A DNA stretch of 64,000 nucleotides from Desulfosporosinus acidiphilus SJ4 (lineage in GTDB: Bacteria; Bacillota; Desulfitobacteriia; Desulfitobacteriales; Desulfitobacteriaceae). The stretch covers positions 3,505,977 to 3,569,976 of the forward strand of contig NC_018068.1 of assembly GCF_000255115.2 (NCBI RefSeq), given 5' to 3'. A program made the translations under genes and the position numbers. A model generated the notes under the pieces. The model had not been told where the DNA came from. It was given only the letters and a program-made list of their open reading frames with translations, and made no database searches. Of this stretch, positions 45,269 through 54,200 are shown piece after piece (positions within the stretch are counted from its first letter, which is position 1; each line of letters opens with the position of its first letter).

Positions 45269-46642
45269 CTATAAACCAAAAGATCCCATGAACCTACGAA
45301 TCTGTTTTTGAACTTCTGCTGACATTTCAACGGTCGGTGCAAACCCTGAGAGAGGTTTCGTCGCATCTATACCCATTTTTGAAGTACGGCTTAACTCATC
45401 GGATGACGGATCAAGGGTACAGCCCATACCCATATGCTGCGGTACAATCGTCACGCCCCGATCGGCTTGCAGTCGGGTAGCCATGGCCCAGAGAACCTGC
45501 CGTTCATCAAAGACATCCACATCCTCATCCACAACCACCACCATTTTCAGATTATGATCAACCGAAAAGGCCGTAAAAATTGCTTGCTGGGCTTGCCCCT
45601 CGGCAATCTTTTTCAGGGAAATATAGCAGTGAAATAAGCCACAGGCCGAAACCGGAGCATGGACATTCTTGACATTAGGAAGAGTTCTGTTCAGTGCATT
45701 TAAGACATCCCCTTCTCTTTGGACCGCAACAATGGTAATATGTTCAGAACTCATTCCCGGTGTTATGTCTTGAAAGAGAGGTTTCGTTCGGTATTGGATT
45801 GCCTTTACCCGGAAAACATTTTCCGTACTGCGATAACAAGCATAATTCGTAAATTCTGCAAATGGCCCTTCAGATTCCCGCTCTCCAGCGACAATTTCTC
45901 CCTCAATGACTATCTCAGCGAATGCAGGAACCATCAGATCGATTGTTTTGCAGCGGGCGACTTCCAACGGAGCACCGAATAATCCTCCCATCGCCGCATA
46001 TTTTCCGAGATGATAAGGGACTAAGGCCATCGAACCCATCGATATGTTGGGATGAATGCCCAGAACTACCGCTGCTTCGAGAGATTTCCCCAGTTCTTCC
46101 GAACGACGGAAATACTCCCAAAGACGTTGACGGGAATGAAGACTTATCCCTAATTTATCCTTCCCTTTTAGCTGCATCCGATGATATCCGGCGGTTTCTA
46201 CGCCTGTTTCCGGATCTTTGGCAATGACCAGGCCCGCAGTGATATAAGGGCCGGCATCAATTGGAAAGTGAGTTAAAATTGGCAATTTAAAAAGGTCTGC
46301 CTCGGAACCAATCAAGACATTCTCCCGGAAAGGTGCTTCATCGACCTCCACAGGGTCAATACGCTGATTAATACGTTTGGAATATTCTGCTGCCAGATCA
46401 TGAGGTGCAACCTCCAGCGCCAAAGCCAGACGGTCACGAGGAGCCAGGACATTGGCAACCACAGAAATAGCATGACCTTTTATGTTATCAAAAATCGTTA
46501 ACGGGCAGCGGCGGGCTTTCTCCAGTTCCATGATTAACGTACTTATTTCATACTTAGGGTCTATCTCCTCTTGAACGCGGATAACCTCCGACGGATTCTG
46601 AGATTTAACGCGTTCAATGAACCCTCTCAAATCCTGTTCCAA
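45269..46642 (-). CDS. UbiD-family decarboxylase
   Basis: A 457-residue member of the prenylated-FMN-dependent (de)carboxylases. Active-site motifs: the Arg in GYHRMQLKGKDKLGI and the Glu region in GERESEGPFAEFTNYACY; FPIDAGPYITAGLV and SMGSMALVPYHLG are also typical. The open frame begins at 46816, inside the ECF S gene; AAAGGAGG stands 8 bases before a TTG at 46642 giving (M)EQDLRGFIERVK, the normal UbiD N-terminus, so TTG is chosen. No UbiX flavin prenyltransferase gene is nearby. It acts with HyuA/HyuB downstream. Confidence 0.9.
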   Translation of the reverse strand: MEQDLRGFIERVKSQNPSEVIRVQEEIDPKYEISTLIMELEKARRCPLTIFDNIKGHAISVVANVLAPRDRLALALEVAPHDLAAEYSKRINQRIDPVEVDEAPFRENVLIGSEADLFKLPILTHFPIDAGPYITAGLVIAKDPETGVETAGYHRMQLKGKDKLGISLHSRQRLWEYFRRSEELGKSLEAAVVLGIHPNISMGSMALVPYHLGKYAAMGGLFGAPLEVARCKTIDLMVPAFAEIVIEGEIVAGERESEGPFAEFTNYACYRSTENVFRVKAIQYRTKPLFQDITPGMSSEHITIVAVQREGDVLNALNRTLPNVKNVHAPVSACGLFHCYISLKKIAEGQAQQAIFTAFSVDHNLKMVVVVDEDVDVFDERQVLWAMATRLQADRGVTIVPQHMGMGCTLDPSSDELSRTSKMGIDATKPLSGFAPTVEMSAEVQKQIRRFMGSFGL

Positions 46643-46704
46643 CGAATATGCCTCCTTTAGTAGCTTTGGCCTATTTCCCATTGAAGATCTACTGCAAATT
46701 GCTT

Positions 46705-47235
46705 TTAGAGTAGTGCTGATTTCTGTAAAGAACCATAAACACTCTTCGTTAGGCTTCCTGCTACGATAGTTCCGACTAAAGCTGTCAGAGCAGAAGACAA
46801 AAGGGCAATTTTCCAATCAAGATGGATAACATAAATCAAGCCGATGGTAACACATAAGTTGCCAATAACATTACAGCCCAACATAGCTAGGAGGTGATGG
46901 CTTAATTTTGTCATCGATAACTTAAGAGCAATCAAAGAGTAAACAATGGAACCGATAGTATTGGCAAAAATGAAGAAAAAGGCTAAAGGGGAATAAGCTG
47001 TTGCCATGGCTACAATAGCTTCCACTAAACCTGCGATAATACCCGCCGGTTGTTTGTACATTAAAACGATAAGGCCTGTAAAAAATGCCCAACATGTACC
47101 ATTAAGCAGTAAGAGAGTGGGATCTAAAATACCGTCGATCCGACCCGTTATCTGCTCCATGATCACAAATACAATCCCGATAATGACAGCTCCTACAAGT
47201 GCTTTGGTGTCAGTCCTGAACAATTTTTCTTTCAC
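46705..47235 (-). CDS. ECF transporter S component (substrate-specific)
   Basis: A 176-residue hydrophobic protein with six segments, including ALVGAVIIGIVFVIM, WAFFTGLIVLMY, AIVAMATAYSPLAFFFIFA and LLSSALTALVGTIVAGSL. It looks like a CbrT/CblT-type or similar S component. It is the third gene of an operon behind a cobalamin riboswitch, next to cobT, so a corrinoid, alpha-ribazole or dimethylbenzimidazole substrate is the best guess. The exact vitamin cannot be read from sequence alone. Confidence 0.75.
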   Translation of the reverse strand: MKEKLFRTDTKALVGAVIIGIVFVIMEQITGRIDGILDPTLLLLNGTCWAFFTGLIVLMYKQPAGIIAGLVEAIVAMATAYSPLAFFFIFANTIGSIVYSLIALKLSMTKLSHHLLAMLGCNVIGNLCVTIGLIYVIHLDWKIALLSSALTALVGTIVAGSLTKSVYGSLQKSALL

Positions 47236-47268
47236 TTTATTTTCCTCCTAAATCATTAATTATGGTAT

Positions 47269-48012
47269 TTATATTAATGGCAACAGCCTTGTTGTTATGC
47301 TGAGGCTTATTACCAAGAACATCGAGGCAATTAAGACAACATCGTGAGACTTCAAAGCTATATCGGATGAAAACGTTCGCTTTTTGCTCCGCCCGTAACC
47401 TCTTAACTCCATAGCTAAGGCTATTTCCGTTGAACGACGAACGGCACGATATAAAAAAGGCAGGAAGGTTGGAATAATTGCTTTCAGGTCATCCCAAACG
47501 CTATCCATTTTAAGGCCCCGGGTTCGCTGGCTGTCGATGATCGACTGATATTCTTCTTTCATAAGGGGTAAAAAACGGGCGCCCAGTCCCACCAGCATGG
47601 CAAAACGATAGGGAATTTTAAATTTCACAAGCATCAGGGTAAAGTCTTGAGCTGAGGCGGAGGTAAAGAACTGCAGACTGGTATAGAAAATCAGGGTCGC
47701 TTTCAGTATGCCGGTAATCGCCAGCGGCAGAGCATCACTGTAGATTTTCAAGATGCCCCATTGATAGATCAAAGTACCCTCCCGGCAAAACAGTAACTGA
47801 ATAATCAAGATCTGAAGTCCCAAAAGCAAAAGGATGATTACCATAGCCTTAGAGTGTTTAAATGAACCACTTAGAATTAACGAGGACGTAATACACACCA
47901 GTAACGTAATTCCTAATTGAGCAGCAGTTTGACTGAGCAGTGCAAAGTAAATCATCAAAATATACCAGACAAGCTTAGTGCGGGGATCAAACTTCGGAAG
48001 TGCCCGTGTCAT
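47269..48012 (-). CDS. ECF transporter T component
   Basis: A 247-residue membrane protein with the EcfT coupling helices: ARFLPLMKEEYQSIIDSQRTRG and AMELRGYGRSKKRTF hold the paired Ala-Arg-Gly-type motifs that touch the ATPases. AAGGAGG stands 6 bases before the second of two ATGs (48012); 48015 is also possible. It overlaps the ATPase gene end by about 26 bases and links the ATPase pair to the S component. Confidence 0.87.
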   Translation of the reverse strand: MTRALPKFDPRTKLVWYILMIYFALLSQTAAQLGITLLVCITSSLILSGSFKHSKAMVIILLLLGLQILIIQLLFCREGTLIYQWGILKIYSDALPLAITGILKATLIFYTSLQFFTSASAQDFTLMLVKFKIPYRFAMLVGLGARFLPLMKEEYQSIIDSQRTRGLKMDSVWDDLKAIIPTFLPFLYRAVRRSTEIALAMELRGYGRSKKRTFSSDIALKSHDVVLIASMFLVISLSITTRLLPLI

Positions 48013-49531
48013 CATAACCCTCCTTGAAAGTAACACTGTTTGGGAAATCCAGACCAATCGCCTTCAGTTCCTCACGATGTCGCTCTATGTCTTTTGTCTC
48101 AATATCCAGCCTGATGCGATGCTTATATAGGGCAACTAAGCGGTTTGAATAGTCTTTGGCCATGGCCAGATCATGGGTAATCAACAGAATGGTTTTGCCG
48201 TTGTTCGATAAGTCGTAGAGTTTCTCCATAATCATGTAACCTTGGTTCTCATCCAGTCCGGAGGTAGGTTCATCAGCAATAATGAACTCCGGCTCTCCGG
48301 CAAGTATCGATGCTAATGCCAAAAGTTGACGCTGACCACGGCTTAGACGCTGGGGATGCATTTCCTTGTATTCCGCCAGTCCTACGAATTGCAAACATTC
48401 ATCAATTTTCTGATTGAGAAAGTCATTTCGTTCACCTCTTAACTTTAAGGAAAAACCCACCTCTTCCTCCAATGTGCTTGCAAAGATCTGATGGTCTGGG
48501 TTTTGAAATAAAAATCCGACACGAGCCAAAATCTTTCTCAGGTTCCTCTTAGCGATTTTCTGATCAAACAAGTGAATTTCACCCTTGGCAGGCTTCAGCA
48601 AACCAATCAGTAATTTCGCCAAGGTTGATTTTCCTGAACCATTCAAACCGACAACTGACACAAAATCACCTTTAAAAACTTCTAAATTAATATCTTCACA
48701 ACCCGGTAGTTGATTATTATATTGATAGGAAACATCACTGATTTTAGCTATGCTCTCCTTGGGTTTATTACTGTTAAGAAAGAAATGCCTGCCAGTTCTG
48801 AGCATTTTTTTTCGGTACTTGATTTGGTCCCAGTAATATTCCCTGGGCGAGTATTCCTTTATAATTTCACCGTCTTTAAGAATCAAAACTCTGTTAGCGT
48901 AGTTAAGCACTTCTTCAATTCGGTCCATAACTAAGACTATCGTAAGATTTTGGGTTTGATTTAACTCTCCAAGCCGCTTATAGATCTCCTGACGGCCTTG
49001 TGGGTCCAGTTCAGCAGTCGGTTGATCAAGAATTAAAATCGGAACTTTGAGTGCTAATACCCCTGCTAAAACAATGCGTTGGGCCTGACCACCTGAAAGA
49101 GACGAAGTTTGTCTCTTTTCGTAACCCCCCAAACCCACAAACTCCAGCGTGTTTTTAACAACCTGATCAATTTGGTCACAAGGAAGTTCTTGATTTTCGA
49201 GTCCGAAGGCAACGTTCTCGTAGACATTCAAACTAATAATCTGATTATTGGGTTCCTGCATCATGAATCCCATATAATCCGACATTCTATTGAGAGGCAT
49301 TTCTTTAATGTCTTGTCCCATAATTGTTACCGTTCCGGATAATTCCGCGTTATGGTAATGAGGAATCGCACCCGTCATGACGTGCAATAATGCTGATTTT
49401 CCCGAGGCCACCCCCCCGGTAATGACAATGAAATCTCCTTGATTAATTTCCAAATTAATGTTTTTAAGGACCAGACTCTCATTATTCGGAAACTTGAGTT
49501 TATCAATTTTAATTTTTGCTATGACATTCAT
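47987..49531 (-). CDS. Fused ECF transporter ATPase (EcfA1-A2 type)
   Basis: A 514-residue fusion of two ABC ATPases. First half: Walker A GGVASGKSALL near residue 38, signature SLSGGQAQRIVL, Walker B ILILDQPTAELDP. Second half: Walker A GLNGSGKSTLA near 293, signature LSRGQRQLLALA, Walker B FIIADEPTSGLDE. Many ECF systems encode the two ATPases separately; here they are fused. First gene after cobalamin riboswitch 1, so B12-repressed. Confidence 0.9.
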   Translation of the reverse strand: MNVIAKIKIDKLKFPNNESLVLKNINLEINQGDFIVITGGVASGKSALLHVMTGAIPHYHNAELSGTVTIMGQDIKEMPLNRMSDYMGFMMQEPNNQIISLNVYENVAFGLENQELPCDQIDQVVKNTLEFVGLGGYEKRQTSSLSGGQAQRIVLAGVLALKVPILILDQPTAELDPQGRQEIYKRLGELNQTQNLTIVLVMDRIEEVLNYANRVLILKDGEIIKEYSPREYYWDQIKYRKKMLRTGRHFFLNSNKPKESIAKISDVSYQYNNQLPGCEDINLEVFKGDFVSVVGLNGSGKSTLAKLLIGLLKPAKGEIHLFDQKIAKRNLRKILARVGFLFQNPDHQIFASTLEEEVGFSLKLRGERNDFLNQKIDECLQFVGLAEYKEMHPQRLSRGQRQLLALASILAGEPEFIIADEPTSGLDENQGYMIMEKLYDLSNNGKTILLITHDLAMAKDYSNRLVALYKHRIRLDIETKDIERHREELKAIGLDFPNSVTFKEGYDDTGTSEV

Positions 49532-49572
49532 GGCAATCTCCTGTAATTTTGAACTAAGATCTGATAGTACAA

Positions 49573-49602
49573 AAAAGTTCCAGCTTAATAAGCTAGAACT
49601 TT
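49573..49602 (-). terminator. Riboswitch-controlled terminator before the ECF operon
   Basis: AAAGTTC-AGCTT and AAGCT-GAACTTT form a long stem followed on the minus strand by TTTTTTG. It lies between riboswitch 1 and the ECF ATPase start, as expected for an expression platform. Confidence 0.85.
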
Positions 49603-49629
49603 ACCATTGTCCTCTTTGCATAATTCTAT

Positions 49630-49775
49630 AGGCAGGTCTTCTGACTTATAGACTCCAAGGTACGCCTTCCCAGTCTCCCAGTGGCATATGTACATTTTCA
49701 TCGTCTAATTACAGTGGTGGGTCCGTACCGAATTTTCATCGGTTTCCCTATTCTCCCTGTATTGGGGCACCTATA
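49630..49775 (-). promoter_or_regulatory. Cobalamin (adenosylcobalamin-class) riboswitch 1
   Basis: On the minus strand it begins GGTGCCCC and contains GGGAATAGGGAAAC-like, CGGTACGGACCCACCACTGTA-like and the B12 box GCCACTGGGAG then CTGGGAAGGC, ending in GACCTGCC. These are the conserved pieces of the B12 aptamer. It sits between cobT and the ECF operon and is followed by a terminator, so bound cobalamin should switch off the transporter. Confidence 0.93.
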
Positions 49776-49820
49776 AAATCGTATTTAACTGTGCGTAGTC
49801 GGCATTTCTGTGGTTTATGA

Positions 49821-50939
49821 TTAAAAGTCTCCTGTACTTACACCTGCTGATTCGAAGGTGGCCATTTCATCGGCGATCTTGAGAGCAGCTTCAACCATCG
49901 GAAACATGAGAGCAGCTCCTGTACCTTCACCTAATCTCATGTTAAAATCAAGCCTCGGTTTGAGGCCAAGTTGCTTGAGGGCTATCCGGTGACCTTGTTC
50001 TTCTGAATTGTGGGAAGAAATCATATAGAGAGCTGAGAGAGGAGCAATCTGAGCTGCTGTAAGTGCGGCAGCAGTTGAGATAATACCGTCGAGAATAATG
50101 GGTACATGCTGGTAGGCCGCTTCCAGGATTGCACCTGCCAGTGCAGCAATTTCCAATCCACCGATTTTGGCAAGGGTATCGAGAGGGTCAGCAAGGTCAG
50201 GCTCATTTACCCGAATCGCCAGCTTGATTACATCTTGTTTATGCTTTAAGGCGTCATCCTTTAATCCAGTGCCGCGCCCTGTAACTTCCTCAACCGTATG
50301 GCCTGTAAAAGCTGAAATTAAAGCAGCGCTGGGAGTTGTATTGCCGATACCAACTTCACCTGTTGCCAATAAATTGATTCCAGAGTCAATTGCCTCTGCA
50401 GCAACTTTTGCACCGGTGAGAAGAGCGAGAAGAGCCTCTTGCTTTGTCATTGCCGGGCCATGGGCTATATTTCCTGTTCCGTTTTTGACACGGTTGGCCA
50501 TAAGTTCAGGGGGATCTAAGGGTAAGGCAATGCCTATGTCGGTACAGATAACTTTAGCTCCGCTATTTCGAGCAAGGACATTGATACCTGCCTCGCCATT
50601 TAAGTAAGAATAGAACATTTGTGCAGTAATTTCTTGAGGGGCAGCACTGACTCCTTCAGCTACAACTCCATGATCTCCGGCCATAAGAAGTACTGCTTTT
50701 CCCTTGATTTCCGGTTGAGAAGTGCGTTGGATTCCTGCAAGTTGTTGGGAAATATCCTCCAAGACACCTAAACTCCTAAGAGGCTTTATCTTAGCATCCA
50801 GTCGTTTTTGCATGCCTGAGATAGACTCTTGATCGAGTTTTTCAATTCCATTCGTAAGCTCTTGTAAAGCAGCCTCAAGTTGTTGGATATCCGCTTTTTT
50901 GAGATTGTCAAGGCCATGAATTTTCTTCAGTGTAGTCAT
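49821..50939 (-). CDS. cobT: Nicotinate-nucleotide--dimethylbenzimidazole phosphoribosyltransferase
   Basis: A 372-residue enzyme that makes alpha-ribazole phosphate for the lower ligand of B12. Signatures: AGDHGVVAEGVSA near residue 87, GIGNTTPSAALI, GRGTGLKD, ILDGIISTAAAL, and GEGTGAALMFPMVEAA with the catalytic Glu near the end. The gene is alone behind riboswitch 2 and immediately precedes riboswitch 1; no other cob genes are in the window, suggesting salvage and remodelling here. Confidence 0.95.
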   Translation of the reverse strand: MTTLKKIHGLDNLKKADIQQLEAALQELTNGIEKLDQESISGMQKRLDAKIKPLRSLGVLEDISQQLAGIQRTSQPEIKGKAVLLMAGDHGVVAEGVSAAPQEITAQMFYSYLNGEAGINVLARNSGAKVICTDIGIALPLDPPELMANRVKNGTGNIAHGPAMTKQEALLALLTGAKVAAEAIDSGINLLATGEVGIGNTTPSAALISAFTGHTVEEVTGRGTGLKDDALKHKQDVIKLAIRVNEPDLADPLDTLAKIGGLEIAALAGAILEAAYQHVPIILDGIISTAAALTAAQIAPLSALYMISSHNSEEQGHRIALKQLGLKPRLDFNMRLGEGTGAALMFPMVEAALKIADEMATFESAGVSTGDF

Positions 50940-50972
50940 CTTTAAACTCCTCCCTAAATTTTGTTAAAAAAT

Positions 50973-51010
50973 AAAGTCCCGCCACAATTGTTAGTTGTGG
51001 TCGGGACTTT
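50973..51010 (-). terminator. Riboswitch-controlled terminator before cobT
   Basis: AAAGTCCCG and GGGACTTT flank a further CCACAA/TTGTGG stem; on the minus strand ATTTTTTAAC follows. It sits between riboswitch 2 and the cobT ribosome site. Confidence 0.9.
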
Positions 51011-51054
51011 GCCGTCATCGCCGCCGCTATTCTATAGTCGATAGCCTCTCTCTT

Positions 51055-51200
51055 AGGCAGGTCTCCTGACTCAGACTCAATCGCCCTTAACGCTCCTTCC
51101 CAGCATATGCCAGTGGATTAGCGAGGACTCGTCTCTACAGTGGTGGGTCCGTACCGGGTTTTCACCGGTTTCCCTATTCTCCCCTTATTGGGGCACCTAA
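51055..51200 (-). promoter_or_regulatory. Cobalamin riboswitch 2
   Basis: The same conserved pieces as riboswitch 1 are seen on the minus strand: GGTGCCCC, GGGAATAGGGAAACCGG, ACGGACCCACCACTGTA, a B12 box variant CCACTGGCATATGCTGGGAA, and GTCAGGAGACCTGCC at the end. It controls cobT through the terminator at 50973-51010. Confidence 0.95.
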
Positions 51201-51277
51201 AAGCAAATATTAATTTATAATTCTGAGTTTACCAAAATCTCACTAAAAGTCAAGTTAAGATTAAACGGTTTTCTGAG

Positions 51278-54200
51278 TTAAAAATATTTCCCTATCAACT
51301 GACCAAGCTGCTGTTCAATCTCTTTACTCACGACGGCCTCTCCCCCAAATATAGTCGCCCCGATCAGTTTTTTTCCTTTCAGATAATTCACAACTTGATC
51401 GGAAAGACTTCCGTCTGCCAGAATAATCGAGGTGTTGTGGTTAGCTGCATAGACACTTCCAGCTAAGGCATCCGGAAAGTTGTTGCCTGTAGCGATACAA
51501 ACGCTTTGCCTTGCCAAGTTAAAGTATTGGCCCACGGCCAGGGAGGTATCGTAGCGGTCCTGTCCAGCAATTCTTACGATATTTGTTTTGTCTAATGAGG
51601 TGATCTGGTCTACCTGACTTTCCACCGCCGAGCTGATAACCCCTTCTCCTCCGATAATATAAACTTTGCTGGGTTTAATAGTGGCTATTTCATTTTTGAC
51701 GGCATCACTGAGTCCGTCTTTTTGGACTAGGAGTATGGGATACTGCATTTCCGCTGCAATACTGCTGATGGACAGAGCGTCCGGATAGTTTTCTCCATAG
51801 GCCAGTACAATGGGTGTTCCGTTCTTGACCTGTAATTGATCTGCAATTTTAACGCAAGTATCATATCTGTCATTTCCACCTAATCTGGTGATATCGGCGA
51901 AACCACTCGCTGTTACTTTACCTTCCATGGCACTGCTGACGACCGCCGTGCCTCCTATGATATAGACTGTTCCTGCCGGGTCAAGATTTGACTTCATGTA
52001 GTCCAATACCTTTTCCTGGTCAGCATCTGAACTTCCCACTAATAATATAGGTGCATTCAGCTTGTAGGCTAGGACACTTCCGGCTAAGGCATCAGGATAG
52101 TTCTCTGCCGTGGCTAGTACAACATTAGAGAGCTTCCCAGTGTAGTTTGCATTAGCAATGGCCAATGCAGTATCAACTTGGCTCATGCCTGCAAGTCTTA
52201 TGACTCCTAAGCTGGTTTGATTCATTTTGAAATTCCATTTGACGATATCCTGTTCCACAGAGATTGTCGGGCTTGTATATTGGTTATATCCATCCTTGGT
52301 GGCCACGAGGTAGTAATCTGTCGTTGGGAAGACCATGAAGCCATAGGCTCCATACGCATCACTGGTCTGCGGATCTTGATTATTGTTGGGCTTAAATCCG
52401 TCAATACCCGGTAAGGATACGACGGTATCCGGGGTTTTGCCATTGGTCTTGTTTCGTTCCGTATTGGCATAATACAAGGTAACCTTTGCTCCGACAATGG
52501 GTTTGCCCGTCGCCGCATCCGTAATGATGCCATAGGGATCAATTAAGGAGCATTTTAAACTGACAGTTCCATCCTTCGAAACGATGACTTCCAGAGTTCC
52601 AAGCGTAAGCGTTTGTCCGTTGCCTAAATCGTAGGTGATCTTATATTGATTGTCCGTTCCTTTGGCCAGGTTCTGAAGATTGATAGTCCCATCAGCTGAA
52701 ACGGTTACCGACGAACCCCCTATTGATACGTAGCTTACTTTAGAAAGATCACTTAAAGAGCTCGATGTTCCGTCAGGTTGTTGAAAGGTTACAGTTTGAG
52801 CCGCCTTCATGGAAACGGTATAATTTCCGTTACTATCTGTCGTTACGGTTCCTGTCAGATTGGAAACAACTGTACCGGTCGTGCCATTGATGACATTGCC
52901 AGTTATGGTCGTTCCTCCGCCGGATGTGCTTCCACCTCCGGAGAAACCTCCTCCACCCCCTTCGTGTGTAGAATCAGGTTCCGCTTCAAACACTGCCGAT
53001 ATAATGACACTGGCCGCCGGCATCGTGAAGCTCGTGCCGCTGATCGGGTAATCCGTTGTTCCGTCATTATACTTTAGTGTCCCCGGTGTTAACTTCATTC
53101 CAGCATTCGGGGTTATCGTCAAGTTAATAGCTGTTCCTGAAGTTGCTGAAGTTGGGTTAGCCGTAATACTTCCCCCAGTCAGACTTCCGATACTCACCGT
53201 ATAACTGTTTGCTGGAATCTGCTCAAACTGGGCGGAGACCGTCACACTGGCCGCCGGCATCGTGAAGCTCGTGCCGCTGATCGGGTAATCTGTTGTTCCG
53301 TCATTATACTTTAGTGTCCCCGGTGTTAACTTCATTCCGGCATTCGGGGTTATCGTCAAGTTAATAGCTGTTCCTGAAGTTGCTGAAGTTGGGTTAGCCG
53401 TAATACTTCCCCCAGTCAGACTTCCGATGGTCACGCTGTAGGTAGTAGGAACTACCGGGGCCGGATCAGTGGTTACAGTGACTGAATTGGAGTTCCCCGC
53501 GTTTGCTCCCCCGGTCACCAACAACCTGAAGTCATAGCCGGTCGCTGGACTAAGACCTGTTACTGTGGCTGTCGTCGCATCAACGGCTATCGCCCCTGAA
53601 GTTGTGCTTGCCGTCGTCCAGGTGTTGGCTCCGCTCGGCGACTGCTGGATGATAACACCTGTCGCCCCGCTGGCTGCCGTCCAGGTGAATGTCACTGTGC
53701 TGGAGGTCTTTGCCGTAGTTGCAAAGTCTGATATCGGCACTACATCGGTGGTAAATGTTTCGTCTGAGCCGTCTGTCGTCCCTCCTGAATTGACTCCTTC
53801 TACTCTGTAATGATAGGTCATATTCGGTTGCAGACCTGTAATAGCAGCACTCACAGGTGTATCGGCTGAACCTGTCACCGGGCTTTGGCCGGCTGGTGCT
53901 GTGCTTCCATAGCTCGTTGAAGTGCCGTAGTCAAAGGTTACGGTCGTACTGTCTCCATGGGCGTTGATTGTCCCGTTCAATGTGGCGCCGCTGCTTGTTA
54001 CATTTGTTGCCGTATTGGTCGTTGCTGCCGGAAGTACCTTCGCTGTGAAATTATTGGCACTTGTAGCTGAGACCGCGCCGGAGGCTAAATATCGGGTACC
54101 GCTGGTTGTCATTAAAACGGTGTCCGCGGAGCCTGTCGTCTGTGGCAGCCACAGATAGAGGCTGCCGCTTGCATCTGTCGAGCAGGAAAAAGAACTTCCT

